A DNA stretch of 64,000 bases, taken from the NCBI RefSeq assembly GCF_030489605.1, contig NZ_JAUKFY010000007.1, positions 62,001-126,000 of the forward strand. Direction: 5' to 3'. Each line of letters opens with the position of its first letter. Within the stretch, counting starts at the first letter, position 1. Below the pieces are notes generated by a model. It saw only the letters and a list, made by a program, of their open reading frames with translations, was not told the origin of the DNA and did no database searches. Source of the DNA: Brevibacillus laterosporus. GTDB lineage: Bacteria > Bacillota > Bacilli > Brevibacillales > Brevibacillaceae. Positions 37,680-48,548 of this stretch are shown here, one piece after another. Made by a program: the position numbers and the translations under genes.

Positions 37680-38018
37680 CTAATCCATCTCTGACAGTTG
37701 GCGGAGCAAGATAAGCAATTCCTCTCTCGTATCGTCCCCACCTGTGGCCTCTACCAGATTGATCATCATCCTCACAACCTCTTGACGCTGTTCATACTTC
37801 GCTGTTAGCTTCAGTTTCTCGTCATATTCATAAAGCTGCTTTTCAGCTCGCTTAATATGATCATAAACGGCTTGTCGGCTTACTTCATGCATTTCTGCAA
37901 TCTCGCTTAGCGATAGATCATCCAGGTAGTAAAGCTCAAGGTATTCGCGTTGCTTTCCCTTTAACAGGGAAGCATAGAAGTCAAATAAGAGATTCACTTG
38001 ATTCGTTTTTTCCAGCAT
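37680..38018 (-). CDS. ylxM: YlxM/p13 family helix-turn-helix protein
   Basis: 112 residues. A sigma-region-4-like helix-turn-helix is clear ([32 protein letters not shown]). Family members are associated with SRP (Ffh) and are always encoded just before ffh. In streptococci YlxM modulates SRP GTPase activity. The gap to ffh is 11 bases. Confidence 0.95.
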   Translation of the reverse strand: MLEKTNQVNLLFDFYASLLKGKQREYLELYYLDDLSLSEIAEMHEVSRQAVYDHIKRAEKQLYEYDEKLKLTAKYEQRQEVVRMMINLVEATGGDDTREELLILLRQLSEMD

Positions 38019-38088
38019 GGAACCAATCCTTTACAGTTAGATCGGTTGCTACTGTGTAAAGTTTTTTTCCTTTACAGAGCCAAGTAAT

Positions 38089-38117
38089 ATACTATACAAT
38101 CCTGCGCCTACTGTCAA
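38089..38117 (-). promoter_or_regulatory. Promoter of ylxM-ffh-rpsP-khpA
   Basis: Minus strand: perfect -35 TTGACA (38112-38117), 17-base spacer, -10 TAGTAT (38089-38094), about 70 bases before ylxM. Confidence 0.7.
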
Positions 38118-38179
38118 GTCTTTTTGTTGACATTAATTTTTTCAAGAGATATTCTGCAAAAACAGTACTCGTGAGCTTG

Positions 38180-39193
38180 CTATTCTTGCTCGGATTCCGC
38201 TTCCTGCTCTGTCTCTTTTTCAATCAAGCCAGCAAACAAAGCATGAACGAATTGCTCTGGATCAAAGGCTTGCAAATCATCCATTTTTTCACCCAAACCT
38301 ACATATTTCACCGGTATATCCAGCTCATTGCGGATAGCAATAACGATACCACCCTTGGCTGTCCCGTCTAGTTTGGTCAAGACAATACCTGTGACACCAG
38401 CGGATTGCCCAAAAGCCTTGGCTTGGTTCATAGCATTCTGTCCAGTCGTAGCATCCAGAACCAGCAATACTTCATGAGGAGCATCCGGGATTTCACGTTG
38501 CAGGACACGAAAGATTTTATTTAGCTCTTCCATTAGATTCACCTTGTTTTGCAAACGGCCTGCCGTGTCGCAGAGAAGAACATCTGCCTTACGTGACTTA
38601 GCCGCTTGTACCGCATCATAGATAACGGCTGCCGGATCAGCGCCCTGCTGGTGCTTAATTACATCTACACCAACACGGTCCCCCCAAACCTCCAACTGTT
38701 CAATCGCAGCAGCACGGAAGGTATCCCCTGCAGCCAAAACTACTTTTTTTCCTTGTTGTTTAAACATATGAGCCATTTTACCAATCGTCGTGGTTTTTCC
38801 TACACCATTAACCCCTACGAATAACACAACGTTTAAACGTCCGTCCTCTATCTGCAGGGCCGTATTGTGGGCTTCATCATTGCGTAATAAGTTAACTAGC
38901 TTTTCCGATAGAATCGGTTGCAGATCTAAGGCATTCTCAATTTTGTTCTTGCGAACCTCTCCCCGCAAATCATCCACGAGCTCCATCACTGTATTTACGC
39001 CTACATCGGCTGCTATTAGAATCTCTTCTAGCTCCTCGAAGAAATCCTCATCAATTTTTTTGTAGCGACGGACTAAATCCTCTACCTTCTCTACTAAAAG
39101 ATCTCTTGTTTTGGTTAATCCATTCGTAAACTTCTGCGTTACCTCTTCTGATTTTTTTACGATGGAATCACGAAGTTTTTTAAAAAAGCTCAC
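38180..39193 (-). CDS. ftsY: Signal recognition particle receptor FtsY
   Basis: 337 residues. The NG domain has [16 protein letters not shown] (about 127), [16 protein letters not shown] (about 208) and [10 protein letters not shown] (about 267). A short basic and acidic N-terminus replaces the long A domain of Escherichia coli. The C-terminus is a Glu-rich tail ([13 protein letters not shown]). FtsY docks the SRP-ribosome complex at the membrane. It follows smc by 71 bases. Confidence 0.98.
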   Translation of the reverse strand: MSFFKKLRDSIVKKSEEVTQKFTNGLTKTRDLLVEKVEDLVRRYKKIDEDFFEELEEILIAADVGVNTVMELVDDLRGEVRKNKIENALDLQPILSEKLVNLLRNDEAHNTALQIEDGRLNVVLFVGVNGVGKTTTIGKMAHMFKQQGKKVVLAAGDTFRAAAIEQLEVWGDRVGVDVIKHQQGADPAAVIYDAVQAAKSRKADVLLCDTAGRLQNKVNLMEELNKIFRVLQREIPDAPHEVLLVLDATTGQNAMNQAKAFGQSAGVTGIVLTKLDGTAKGGIVIAIRNELDIPVKYVGLGEKMDDLQAFDPEQFVHALFAGLIEKETEQEAESEQE

Positions 39194-39264
39194 AACTGAC
39201 CCTCCTTGAATGTTGGCTGTTTGATTTAGTGAATGGGCGAGTCTGCAAAGACTACAAATATTAT

Positions 39265-42200
39265 CTAAGAAGCGGATTCAATCAGTTTTTTCGTATCTTC
39301 TAGCTTAACAGACACCAGCTTGGAAACGCCGCCCTCCTGCATGGTGATACCGTACAGAACATCAGCACTCTCCATGGTTCCTTTCCGATGCGTGACACAA
39401 ATAAACTGGGTCTCACCGCTAAATTGATGCATATATTCGGCAAAGCGGCTAACATTGGCTTCATCCAGTGCAGCCTCTACCTCGTCTAATACACAGAATG
39501 GCACTGGCTTCACACGCAGGATAGCAAATAAGAGAGCCATAGCTGTTAATGCGCGTTCTCCCCCAGATAATAACGCTAAATTTTGCAGTTTTTTACCTGG
39601 CGGTTGGGCTACAATATCAATCCCTGTTTCCAGTAATCGATCTGGTTGTGACAACAGCAGATCAGCCCTGCCCCCTCCAAATAACTGCACAAACACATCT
39701 TGGAATTGGACTCGAATCTCATCAAATGTCTGTTGGAAGCGGCGTGACATCTCTGTGTCCATTTCAGCAATCACCTGATAGAGCATTTCTTTTGCCTCTA
39801 TTAGGTCATCCTCTTGTTTCCGCAAGAAATCTAATCTCTCTGCTAGGCGGTCAAACTCTTCAATTGCACCTAAATGAACGGTTCCGAGTGCAGCGATTTG
39901 TTTCTTCAATCCATTAACGACTCCCTGCTGCTCAGCAATCTCTCCCAACGAAGGATATTTTTGCTTAGCGAGATCAAAGCTTAGCTCGTACTCTTCCGAT
40001 AGTTTGTGTAGCAAATGATCTAATTCTACTTCATACCGGTTTCCCTTTACTTCTTCAGCATGCAGCTTCTCTTCAAGTGCTTTTACTTGTTTGCGAATCT
40101 CTTTTACCTCAAGCTCCAATTGTTCCTGCTTAGCAAATAGACTCGATCGGTCTCCACGCCGTTCGGAAATCAGATTTGCTACACGATCCTTATCCTGACG
40201 AAGCTCGGAGATTTTCTCATCCAGCTCTCCAAAAAAGGAATCGTTATTATCATCTAGGCTATGCAGATCCATCAAAGCCTGATTTGCTTCTTCCCATTCC
40301 TTTGTCAATAAGGTACGTTGTTCACGCAAACGCTCGACCTGTTCGATTCGGGAAGCATGTTCCTGCTTTACTTGTGCCACTAGGACCTTCAGACTGGTAA
40401 TCTGCTCATTCATTTCTTCCTTGCTGAGCATATGTTCTTTTCGTCTTGTTTCGGCTGTAGCGATGGCGGTTGTGAGCAAATGCTCTTCTTCCTCTAACAC
40501 CTTCAATTCCTGGCTAAGGTCCGTCAGCTTTTGCTGAGCATCATTCATCTCTTTTTGATAAAGAGCCATATCCTGATCAAGTACAGCCATACGCTCGCGT
40601 AAGGATTTTCCAGATAACTCCGCTTGTTGTAGCAAACCTTTTAATTCCTGTTCACGTAAACGAAGGACCTCTCCTTGTTCACGCAGCTTTTCCTGTTGCT
40701 CTTCAGCTTGTTTTGCTGTCTTTGTAACAGCTTCAATGCTAGCTTTCTTCTGTGCAATTTCATTTTGCAAGGTATCTAACATGCCTTCCAGCTCTTCTAC
40801 CTGACGGTTGCGGCCTAGCAGATTTGCATTGTTCTTCTTCACAGCTCCGCCCGTCATAGAGCCGCCTGCGTTAACGATATCACCATCTAGCGTGACCACC
40901 CGATAGCGGTAATGACAGCTTCTGGCCACACGGTTTGCCTGCTCCAATGTTTCTGTAATAATGACATTGCCAAGCATAGACTCGACAACAGCCCGATAGG
41001 CTTCATCAAAAGAAACAAGACGACTGGCAATGCCTACCACTCCGCTTTCATTGCGCAACTGGCGTTCATCTTCACTAGTAAGGGAACGAGAACGAATTAC
41101 TGATAACGGTAAGAAGGTAGCACGCCCCAGATTATGCCGTTTCAGGTAGGCAATCGCTTCACGCCCCGCTGCTTCATCATTTACGATTACATTCTGCAGG
41201 GCTCCTCCCAAAGCAACCTCAATAGCAGTTTCAACCTTGCGCGGCACTGTCATTAGCTCGGCAACCGCTCCATGGATTCCCTTCATGCCTTTTTCACGAG
41301 CGCGCAGGATTTCTTTAACCCCCTGCTGGAAGCCTGCGAAATCATGCTGCATCTCTTTTAATAAATCTAGCCTAGAGCGGGTAGCTTCGCGTTGCTGTTC
41401 AAGACGGCGAATCTCCATTTCAGCCTCTTCGATTTGTTGCTCTTGTCCGCGGGTTTGGGCCATTAGTTCACGAAAACGGGTTAGCGTTTCATTTAGCTTT
41501 TGCTCAATTGCTGCAAGCTCAGCGGCATGCCCTTCCCCTGTATTTAGCTGAGTAGATTCTTCGCTAACTAGGCGATTCCTGTCTGCCTGCAAACGCTCCA
41601 TTCGCGCCTTGCTGGTATCGCGCGTCTGTTCCTGATGCCGAATATCATTACGGAGGCGAGCCATTTCATTAAGCTTGTCAAAGTAGTCGCTTTTCAGCTT
41701 TTCCAGATCATCTGTCAACCCGCGCACGACCACTTGGAATTCAGATTCCGCCTTCTTGAGCTTTCCTTCTGCTTCTCGCATCTTTCCCTTGGCTTCTTCT
41801 CGGCGTGCTTCTTCGGCTGTCAGCTCTTCCTCTATGGCATGCTGTTTCTCGGTTAACCGATGCATTTGCTCCATCGTTTGCTTACGATTCGCTTCGAGAT
41901 TTCTTTTGCGCTCCCGCAATACCTCCCGGCGACCCTCTACCTTTTCCGCCTCTTCACTGACCGTAAGCAAAACCTGCTGTAGCTCTTCAATTGATTCGTC
42001 AATCTGATTAACCTTGTAGCGAGCCTGCTCCAGCTCCGCTTCTTGCTGCCCTGCTTGCGCGGCACGCTTGGCTAATTGATTTTCAAAATCAGCAGATTGT
42101 CTTTTCGTTTCCTCCCATTTAGCATGCGTCTGTTCAATTTGCTGCACGTAGAGAGCTATCTCGTGCTGGACAAGCTTTTCATGCAGGCCTTTATAGGTCT

Positions 42201-42837
42201 TGGCTTTTTCCGCCTGCTCCTGCAGGGGACCTACTTGCTCTTCTACCTCATTGCGAATATCATAAATACGCACTAAATTTTGGGTGGTTTCATCCAGTTT
42301 CTTTTCTGCTTCCCGCTTGCGAGTCTTATATTTTACAATTCCGGCTGCTTCTTCAAAAATGCCCCGGCGATCTTCTGATTTCGTGCTCAGTATTTCTTCG
42401 ATTCGGCCTTGTCCAATAATCGAGTAGGCCTCTTTTCCTACACCTGTATCCATAAACAGTTCCATAATGTCCTTTAATCGGCAGGAACGCTTGTTAATAG
42501 AATAGTCGCTGTCCCCTGAACGATAGACTCGACGTGTTACGGTCACTTCGGAGTATTCGGTATCCAAAGAGCCATCCGAGTTATCTAGGGTCAAAGATAC
42601 TTCCGCGAAATTTACCGGTTTGCGCGTATCGCTGCCGGCAAAAATAATATCTTCCATTTTGGAGCCACGAAGCGACTTGGCGCTTTGTTCACCAAGCACC
42701 CAACGTATTGCATCCGATACATTACTCTTGCCGCTACCGTTTGGACCAACTACCGCAGTCACTCCCGGTACAAACTCCAATTCGGTCCGGTCTGCAAACG
42801 ACTTAAAGCCGATCAGTTCCAACCGTTTTAAATACAT
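39265..42837 (-). CDS. smc: Chromosome condensation protein Smc
   Basis: 1190 residues, full length. Walker A VGPNGSGKSNVSDAI is at about 32-46. Two long coiled coils flank a hinge at about 510-670 (GIHGAVAELMTVPRKVETAIEVALG, RVVTLDGDIVNAGGSMTGG). The ABC signature LSGGERALTAMALLFAI and Walker B FCVLDEVEAALDE are at the C-terminus. Smc with ScpAB compacts and segregates chromosomes. In Bacillus subtilis it follows rnc directly; here a sigma-factor relic and two terminators intervene, so a separate promoter is needed. Confidence 0.99.
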   Translation of the reverse strand: MYLKRLELIGFKSFADRTELEFVPGVTAVVGPNGSGKSNVSDAIRWVLGEQSAKSLRGSKMEDIIFAGSDTRKPVNFAEVSLTLDNSDGSLDTEYSEVTVTRRVYRSGDSDYSINKRSCRLKDIMELFMDTGVGKEAYSIIGQGRIEEILSTKSEDRRGIFEEAAGIVKYKTRKREAEKKLDETTQNLVRIYDIRNEVEEQVGPLQEQAEKAKTYKGLHEKLVQHEIALYVQQIEQTHAKWEETKRQSADFENQLAKRAAQAGQQEAELEQARYKVNQIDESIEELQQVLLTVSEEAEKVEGRREVLRERKRNLEANRKQTMEQMHRLTEKQHAIEEELTAEEARREEAKGKMREAEGKLKKAESEFQVVVRGLTDDLEKLKSDYFDKLNEMARLRNDIRHQEQTRDTSKARMERLQADRNRLVSEESTQLNTGEGHAAELAAIEQKLNETLTRFRELMAQTRGQEQQIEEAEMEIRRLEQQREATRSRLDLLKEMQHDFAGFQQGVKEILRAREKGMKGIHGAVAELMTVPRKVETAIEVALGGALQNVIVNDEAAGREAIAYLKRHNLGRATFLPLSVIRSRSLTSEDERQLRNESGVVGIASRLVSFDEAYRAVVESMLGNVIITETLEQANRVARSCHYRYRVVTLDGDIVNAGGSMTGGAVKKNNANLLGRNRQVEELEGMLDTLQNEIAQKKASIEAVTKTAKQAEEQQEKLREQGEVLRLREQELKGLLQQAELSGKSLRERMAVLDQDMALYQKEMNDAQQKLTDLSQELKVLEEEEHLLTTAIATAETRRKEHMLSKEEMNEQITSLKVLVAQVKQEHASRIEQVERLREQRTLLTKEWEEANQALMDLHSLDDNNDSFFGELDEKISELRQDKDRVANLISERRGDRSSLFAKQEQLELEVKEIRKQVKALEEKLHAEEVKGNRYEVELDHLLHKLSEEYELSFDLAKQKYPSLGEIAEQQGVVNGLKKQIAALGTVHLGAIEEFDRLAERLDFLRKQEDDLIEAKEMLYQVIAEMDTEMSRRFQQTFDEIRVQFQDVFVQLFGGGRADLLLSQPDRLLETGIDIVAQPPGKKLQNLALLSGGERALTAMALLFAILRVKPVPFCVLDEVEAALDEANVSRFAEYMHQFSGETQFICVTHRKGTMESADVLYGITMQEGGVSKLVSVKLEDTKKLIESAS

Positions 42838-42978
42838 GATAATCTCCCCTAAACATACTCAATCCTCTTTAACTCTCCTAGTTTATCACAGATGACCCAT
42901 TTGGCGTAGGGTGACTTGGGAAATACCTGATTTTCTGTCTAAATAGAAAAATGAAGAATTTATTTCAGGAATGAGCAC

Positions 42979-43016
42979 AAAAAAGTCCTTACTCTGTTTT
43001 CAGCCAAAGTAAGGAC
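42979..43016 (-). terminator. Terminator downstream of the sigma-factor remnant
   Basis: Minus strand: GTCCTTACT pairs with AGTAAGGAC across a 14-base loop and is followed by TTTTTT. It lies between the remnant and smc. Confidence 0.85.
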
Positions 43017-43074
43017 ACACGATTCCTTCTAAATCAAACTATGTTTCTACTGAGATTGCTCTGCACTTTTCTAC

Positions 43075-43348
43075 TCATTCATTCGTTAATGGTACTTTCC
43101 AATTAATGCTGCGGTCTATCACAAGCGTTTCATCAAGCACCAAGTTTAATTCCTTAGGCAAGTGTGTAAGCCCTTTCATCCATGCAAGCATTATGGGCAA
43201 TTCGGAATAACCAAGCAGAGAAATTAGAACCAAGGTCAAATTTGTGCAAACGGTAATAAACTTTGGTAAACACTTCTTGTGCCAAGTCTTGTGCTGTTTC
43301 TTTACACATGATTTCAAAATAACTTGCAAATAACTTTTTCAGTAAAAA
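43075..43348 (-). pseudogene. Remnant of a sigma-70/ECF-type sigma factor gene
   Basis: Minus strand. The first frame reads LFASYFEIMCKETAQDLAQEVFTKVYYRLHKF and then FSAWLFRIAHNACMDE, which is sigma region 2 (2.1 to 2.4) of an ECF-like factor. That frame then stops after RAYTLA. The neighbouring frame continues with HLPKELNLVLDETLVIDRSINW before stopping at 43075, as expected of the region 2-4 linker after a one-base slip near 43165. Region 4 is missing, and the upstream end runs into the rnc terminator without a proper start or Shine-Dalgarno. It is best read as a truncated, frameshifted relic. Confidence 0.75.
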
Positions 43349-43398
43349 AACCAGGCTTCTACCTTGCAGAACACACAAAGTAGAAGCCTAGTTTTTTA
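43345..43398. terminator. Bidirectional terminator after rnc
   Basis: AGGCTTCTAC/GTAGAAGCCT stem (43353-43362 with 43380-43389), with T-runs on both sides. On the minus strand it ends the fapR-to-rnc run. Confidence 0.85.
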
Positions 43399-43422
43399 AC
43401 AAGCTTTGAGCGATTTTTAAAG

Positions 43423-44142
43423 CTACGTTTTCGTTTCAATTTTCATGAGAGCAAGTGCAGCAGCGCGTTGTTCTGCTTCTTTCTTGGAACGACCGGAGCC
43501 TACTCCCAACTGATTTCCGTTCAATATCACTTCGGATACGAACTCACGGTTGTGGGCAGGTCCTCTCTCTTGCAAAATGCGATAAATGATTTCTCCCAAG
43601 CTGTCCTGTTGAACAAGCTCTTGCAATTGACTTTTAAAATCGGTCACTTGTGTAAATTCACCTTTATCAATGCGCGGATACACATATTTTTCCAGGAATT
43701 GAAAAACCGCATCCAAGCCTTGATCAAGGTACAAAGCGCCGACAAAGGCTTCAAAAACGTCAGCAAGGAGAGCTGGTCGTTGTCGCCCACCTGTAAGCTC
43801 CTCGCCTTTTCCCAATAGCACCAGTTCACCAAACTGAAGCAACTCTGCAAACTTAACGAGTGACGGTTCACATACGATCGCCGCACGAAGCTTGGTCATT
43901 TCACCTTCACTCATTTTCGGGAACATTTTGTAGAGAAATTGGGAGACCGTTAGCTCCAACACCGCATCACCTAGAAATTCTAGGCGTTCGTTGTCGGAAA
44001 TCCGTTTGCCCCTTTGCTCGTTCACATAGGAAGAATGGGTGAATGCTTGCCGCAACAAGGACTCATCAGTAAATGCGATTCCGATTTTTTCTTGCAGCTC
44101 TTTAAAATTCATCCCTCTCTCACCTTCCCTCACCGAATGCAT
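43423..44142 (-). CDS. rnc: Ribonuclease III
   Basis: 239 residues. The RNase III domain has the signature [21 protein letters not shown] (about 48-68) and the second acidic site [15 protein letters not shown]. The C-terminal double-stranded-RNA-binding domain runs from about 168 ([33 protein letters not shown]). It processes rRNA and the SRP RNA. The ATG at 44142 has GGAG six bases upstream inside fabF; an ATG at 44112 ([11 protein letters not shown]) is nearly as good. Confidence 0.97.
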   Translation of the reverse strand: MHSVREGERGMNFKELQEKIGIAFTDESLLRQAFTHSSYVNEQRGKRISDNERLEFLGDAVLELTVSQFLYKMFPKMSEGEMTKLRAAIVCEPSLVKFAELLQFGELVLLGKGEELTGGRQRPALLADVFEAFVGALYLDQGLDAVFQFLEKYVYPRIDKGEFTQVTDFKSQLQELVQQDSLGEIIYRILQERGPAHNREFVSEVILNGNQLGVGSGRSKKEAEQRAAALALMKIETKT

Positions 44143-44145
44143 GCC

Positions 44146-45387
44146 CTACTCCGCATAACGTTTTAAAAGAATGGTCGCATTATGCCCGCCAAAGCCAAAT
44201 GTGTTAGACAAAGCATATTCTACCTTTGCCTCTCTCGCTTTGTTTGGTACATAATCCAGATCGCATTCCGGGTCAGGGTTCTCTAAGTTGATGGTTGGAG
44301 GTAAAATTTGATCACGCAGGGCGTAAGCTGTCGCCATCGCTTCGATAGCTCCTGTCGCTCCCAGCAAATGACCTGTCATTGATTTGGTAGAACTCACAGC
44401 TAGCTTGTAGGCGTGCTCACCAAACAGGCTCTTAATTGCTTTTGTTTCAGCCACATCACCGGCTGGAGTAGACGTGCCATGTGCATTGATGTAGTCCACT
44501 TGCTCTGGAGATACACCCGCATCCTTTAACGTATTTAACATACAGCGCCGTGCACCGTCTCCATTTTCATCCGGAGCAGTAATATGGAACGCATCAGCGC
44601 TCATACCATAGCCAACTACCTCGGCAATAATGGTTGCTCCACGCTGTTTAGCATGCTCTAGCTCTTCCAAAATCAATACTCCAGCACCTTCACCCATAAC
44701 AAAACCATCTCGACCTTGATCAAAAGGACGACTTGCCTTTTGTGGTTCGTCATTGCGAGTAGACATTGCCTTTAATGAACAAAAACCAGCCATACCCATC
44801 GGACGAATTGTCGCTTCTGTACCACCTGTAATCATAACATCAGCTTGACCGAACTGAATGAGACGGAAAGCGTCACCAATTGAATTCGTACCTGTTGCAC
44901 ATGCAGTGATTGCACTCGAGGTTGGACCCTTTGCACCTAACTCAATAGAAGCAATTCCAGAAGCCATGTTAGCGATTAGCATAGGAATAAAGAACGGACT
45001 AACGCGACGCGGACCCTTCTCCACCAAAATTTGATGTTGTTCTTCCCATGTACTAAGTCCACCTATTCCTGAACCAATATAGACACCGATACGTTCAGCA
45101 TTCTCCTCAGTAATGGTCAAGTTTGCATTTTTCACTGCTTCCTTCGCTGCTGCCAGACCAAATTGCACGAAACGGTCCATCCGACGTGCTTCTCGTTTGT
45201 CCATATATTGTTCGGGATCAAAATCTTTAACTTCTGCTGCAATTTTTGTAGGATAATCGGCTGGGTCAAAATTCTCAATCCGGCTGATCCCTGATTTACC
45301 TGCAAGCAGGTTCTTCCAAAGAGTTTCTGGGTCTTTTCCAAGTGCGGTTATACACCCAAAACCCGTAATGACTACTCTACGTCTCAT
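44146..45387 (-). CDS. fabF: 3-oxoacyl-[ACP] synthase II FabF
   Basis: 413 residues. Condensing enzyme of fatty-acid elongation. The Cys-His-His triad is visible in [17 protein letters not shown] (Cys), [13 protein letters not shown] (His) and [15 protein letters not shown] (His). The ATG at 45387, seven bases after GAGGTG, gives [11 protein letters not shown]; an ATG six bases earlier touches that signal. In Bacillus subtilis fabF lies elsewhere with fabHA; here it joins the fapR cluster. Confidence 0.98.
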   Translation of the reverse strand: MRRRVVITGFGCITALGKDPETLWKNLLAGKSGISRIENFDPADYPTKIAAEVKDFDPEQYMDKREARRMDRFVQFGLAAAKEAVKNANLTITEENAERIGVYIGSGIGGLSTWEEQHQILVEKGPRRVSPFFIPMLIANMASGIASIELGAKGPTSSAITACATGTNSIGDAFRLIQFGQADVMITGGTEATIRPMGMAGFCSLKAMSTRNDEPQKASRPFDQGRDGFVMGEGAGVLILEELEHAKQRGATIIAEVVGYGMSADAFHITAPDENGDGARRCMLNTLKDAGVSPEQVDYINAHGTSTPAGDVAETKAIKSLFGEHAYKLAVSSTKSMTGHLLGATGAIEAMATAYALRDQILPPTINLENPDPECDLDYVPNKAREAKVEYALSNTFGFGGHNATILLKRYAE

Positions 45388-45480
45388 GTTCATTCACCTC
45401 TATATAAATCAGCTTGCGCATCCTAGCTTAACATTATTAGCAACGTATCGTTTGTTGAAAAAATCACTTATTTGCGTAAA

Positions 45481-45512
45481 GGGAGAAGCCCCGTCGAAAC
45501 GGAGCCCCTCCT
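45481..45512 (-). terminator. Hairpin after acpP, possible partial terminator
   Basis: Minus strand: GGAG..CTCCG pairs imperfectly with CGG..CTCC just after the acpP stop, followed by only three T. It may reduce read-through into fabF, or act as an mRNA 3' stabiliser that raises acpP transcript level. Confidence 0.45.
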
Positions 45513-45518
45513 TAGCGA

Positions 45519-45752
45519 TTACTTGTGGGAAGATATGTAATTAACTACTTCACCCACAGTAGTAATTTTTTCTGCATCTTCATCAGAGATCTCTAGGTCG
45601 AACTCGTCTTCTAATTCCATAACAAGCTCAACAACATCAAGGGAGTCTGCCCCTAGATCTTCTTTGAAAGAAGCTTCCAACGTTACTTTATCTTCGTCTA
45701 CGCCTAAACGGTCAATGACGATTTTCTTTACACGATCAAGAATTTCTGCCAC
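45519..45752 (-). CDS. acpP: Acyl carrier protein
   Basis: 77 residues. The phosphopantetheine Ser lies in [19 protein letters not shown]. The protein is strongly acidic, as usual. It carries acyl chains between FabD, FabH, FabG and FabF, all encoded beside it, and to PlsX. Confidence 0.99.
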   Translation of the reverse strand: MAEILDRVKKIVIDRLGVDEDKVTLEASFKEDLGADSLDVVELVMELEDEFDLEISDEDAEKITTVGEVVNYISSHK

Positions 45753-45804
45753 TTACTTCACCCCCTCTCACGTATTATACGGGATGTCCCTTGTAAAAAC
45801 CAGT

Positions 45805-46551
45805 TTACATATACATACCGCCGTCTACATGTAAAGTTTGTCCTGTCATGTAGCTAGAGGCATCAGATGCTAGGAAAAGTGCCACACTAGAAATTTCGTC
45901 AGCTGATCCAAGACGGTTAAATGGAATCTGAGCTAAAATACCACTCTTCACGTCTTCCGGTAGAACATCTGTCATATCAGTGTCAACAAATCCTGGAGCA
46001 ATAGCATTTACCTTAATGTTTCTGGAAGCGAGTTCACGAGCAGTGGTTTTGGTTAAGCCAATGACTCCAGCCTTGGCAGCCACATAGTTTGCCTGTCCTG
46101 CGTTACCTAATACACCTACAACCGATGTAATATTAATAATGCTTCCGCTGCGCTGTTTCATCATTGGACGAGTCAACGCTTTTGTCATATTAAATACGCC
46201 TTTTAAATTAACGTTGATAACCTCATCCCATTCTGACTCTTTCATGCGCATTAAGAGATTATCTCTGGTAATTCCTGCGTTATTTACGAGAATATCGATT
46301 TTTCCAAAGCGCTCTAGTGCTTCTTTTACCATATTCTCCGCTTCTTCCGTATTTCCTACATTGGCGCGAATCATAATTGCTTCACGGCCTAATTTTTCGA
46401 TCTCGGCTACTGTTTCCTGAGCTTTCGCTTCGTTTCCTGAATAATTAACGATGATATTGGCTCCAGCTTCCGCATATTTTAGTGCGATGGCACGACCGAT
46501 ACCACGAGAAGCCCCTGTAATCAAAGCTACTTTACCTTCTAACATTAACAT
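45805..46551 (-). CDS. fabG: 3-oxoacyl-[ACP] reductase FabG
   Basis: 248 residues, short-chain dehydrogenase fold. NADPH motif [11 protein letters not shown] (about 15), NNAG (about 90), catalytic Ser in INITSVVGV, and YVAAKAG (Tyr and Lys, about 155). The ATG at 46551 is six bases after GGAGG and overlaps the fabD end by seven bases, so coupling is likely; an ATG at 46545 is the alternative. Confidence 0.98.
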   Translation of the reverse strand: MLMLEGKVALITGASRGIGRAIALKYAEAGANIIVNYSGNEAKAQETVAEIEKLGREAIMIRANVGNTEEAENMVKEALERFGKIDILVNNAGITRDNLLMRMKESEWDEVINVNLKGVFNMTKALTRPMMKQRSGSIINITSVVGVLGNAGQANYVAAKAGVIGLTKTTARELASRNIKVNAIAPGFVDTDMTDVLPEDVKSGILAQIPFNRLGSADEISSVALFLASDASSYMTGQTLHVDGGMYM

Positions 46552-47507
46552 GCTTCTCCTCCTCCAACGAATTCAGTAAGTGAATCCATGTCTTGCAGGC
46601 TAAAGATTTTTATGTTGGCTTCTTTTGGTGCAATTTTTTTCACCAAACCAGCTAATACTTTTCCGGGACCGATCTCAACAAACGTAGTGACGCCTTGTTC
46701 GATCATCCAAGCAACTGAATCCTCCCAGAGAACAGGAGAAGATACCTGTTCAACCAAGCTCGTAGCAATTTCGCTAGATTTCGTCACAGGACGTGCTGCA
46801 ACGTTTGTCACTACTGGTACATTGGCATCATTGATTTCAATATCTGCTAAAACAGCCTGTAAAAGCTCAGCGGCTGGTTGCATCAAGGAAGAATGGAAAG
46901 GTCCGCTAACATTTAGTGGCATGACGCGCTTAGCGCCCGCTTCTTTTGCCAGTGCTCCTGCTTTTTCTACACCTTCAGCACTGCCTGAAATTACAATTTG
47001 CCCTGGGCAATTCATATTTGCAAGCTGAACAGGGTATCCGGCTTCGGTAACTTGTTCACATATGCTTCGCAGCTTTTGGCGATCCATATTAAGTACGGCC
47101 GCCATAGCCCCTTGCCCCGCAGGCACTGCTTGTTCCATATATTGTCCACGTGCGCGCACGGTTTTAACAGCATCGGTAAAGCTGATTGCTCCTGCCGCTA
47201 CCAGTGCAGAATATTCGCCCAAACTGTGTCCTGCCACGAAATCCGGCTTCAAATCAGGGCATTTTTCTTGTAAAACCTTAAGAACAGCAACGCTCATGGT
47301 CAAAATAGCTGGCTGCGTGTTTACTGTCAAACGCAGCTCTTCTTCAGGTCCTTCATAGCAAAGATGTGAAAGCGAGAACCCTAAGGCTTCATCCGCCTGA
47401 CTAAAAATCGCTTTTGCCGCTGACGATTCTTCACATAACTGCGCTCCCATTCCAACAAACTGAGAGCCTTGTCCTGGAAAAACAAATGCTAGTTTATTCA
47501 AATCCAT
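46545..47507 (-). CDS. fabD: Malonyl-CoA:ACP transacylase FabD
   Basis: 320 residues. It opens with [14 protein letters not shown]; the catalytic Ser is in [14 protein letters not shown] (about 92), and the His is in [11 protein letters not shown] (about 200). It loads malonyl groups onto ACP for chain elongation. It follows fabH by 27 bases. Confidence 0.98.
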   Translation of the reverse strand: MDLNKLAFVFPGQGSQFVGMGAQLCEESSAAKAIFSQADEALGFSLSHLCYEGPEEELRLTVNTQPAILTMSVAVLKVLQEKCPDLKPDFVAGHSLGEYSALVAAGAISFTDAVKTVRARGQYMEQAVPAGQGAMAAVLNMDRQKLRSICEQVTEAGYPVQLANMNCPGQIVISGSAEGVEKAGALAKEAGAKRVMPLNVSGPFHSSLMQPAAELLQAVLADIEINDANVPVVTNVAARPVTKSSEIATSLVEQVSSPVLWEDSVAWMIEQGVTTFVEIGPGKVLAGLVKKIAPKEANIKIFSLQDMDSLTEFVGGGEAC

Positions 47508-47534
47508 TCGACTCCAATCCCTGTGTACTTCGTA

Positions 47535-48548
47535 TTATTCGTCGTTTTGCTCACGTGTGCACCATGTGAGCAGTGCGGCTCCCCAAGTCAAGCCGCCACC
47601 AAAGCCAACGAGAATAACATTGTCTCCTTCTTTAACTCTTCCCTCTTGGATAGCTTCATCCAACGCAACGGGAATAGAGGCAGACGACATATTTCCATAG
47701 CGATCTAAGTTAATTACCACTTTATCTTCTGACAAACCAAAGCGTTTCACAGCCGAATCAATGATACGTAAATTCGCTTGATGTGGCACCAAGAGATCGA
47801 TTGCTTCCTTTTCTAGTCCTGCTTTTGTTAACACTGTTTCAGTTGCACTGTTCATAACGCGTACAGCAAATTTAAAAACCTCATTGCCAGTCATGGTCAA
47901 ATAGTGCATTTTGTTCTCTACGGTTTCTTTTGTAACTGGGTAACGTGAACCGCCACCTGGAAGAGTTAACAGCTTAGCACCTGATCCATCCGCACCAAGG
48001 TCAAAGGCTTTAAAGCCCATTCCCTCTGGAACAGGACCAAGAACAGCCGCTCCTGCACCGTCACCAAACAGGACGCATGTATTACGGTCTTCATAGTTTG
48101 TGATTTTGGATAAGGACTCTACTCCGATAACCAGCACATAACGATACATGCCGTTCGCGATAAATTGTGTAGCAGTCGTCACCCCGTAAATGAATCCAGT
48201 GCATGCTGCAGAAAGGTCGATCGCCGACGCTTTCTTCGCACCCAATCTTTCTTGAAGTATGCATGATGTAGATGGAAAGGAATGGTCTGGAGTCACTGTT
48301 GCCACAATAATCATGTCAATGTCTTCAGCACTGATGTTTGCCTTGTTCAGCGCTCTCACGGCAGCTTCATAGGCTAGGTCTGAAGAAGCTTGATCTTCCG
48401 CACAAATTCGACGTTCACGAATCCCTGTACGAGAGGTAATCCATTCGTCAGAGGTTTCCACCATCTTTTCCAAATCGGCATTACTTAACACTTTATCAGG
48501 TGTATAGGAGCCTGTTGCCAGGATTCCTACAGGACGTAATCCATTCAT
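47535..48548 (-). CDS. fabH: 3-oxoacyl-[ACP] synthase III FabH
   Basis: 337 residues. It starts fatty-acid synthesis from acetyl- or branched acyl-CoA. Triad: Cys in DLSAACTGFIYG (about 115), His in LVPHQANLRIID, Asn in YGNMSSASIPVAL. The ATG overlaps the plsX stop (ATGA). Placement between plsX and fabD differs from Bacillus subtilis, where I recall plsX directly before fabD. Confidence 0.98.
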   Translation of the reverse strand: MNGLRPVGILATGSYTPDKVLSNADLEKMVETSDEWITSRTGIRERRICAEDQASSDLAYEAAVRALNKANISAEDIDMIIVATVTPDHSFPSTSCILQERLGAKKASAIDLSAACTGFIYGVTTATQFIANGMYRYVLVIGVESLSKITNYEDRNTCVLFGDGAGAAVLGPVPEGMGFKAFDLGADGSGAKLLTLPGGGSRYPVTKETVENKMHYLTMTGNEVFKFAVRVMNSATETVLTKAGLEKEAIDLLVPHQANLRIIDSAVKRFGLSEDKVVINLDRYGNMSSASIPVALDEAIQEGRVKEGDNVILVGFGGGLTWGAALLTWCTREQNDE

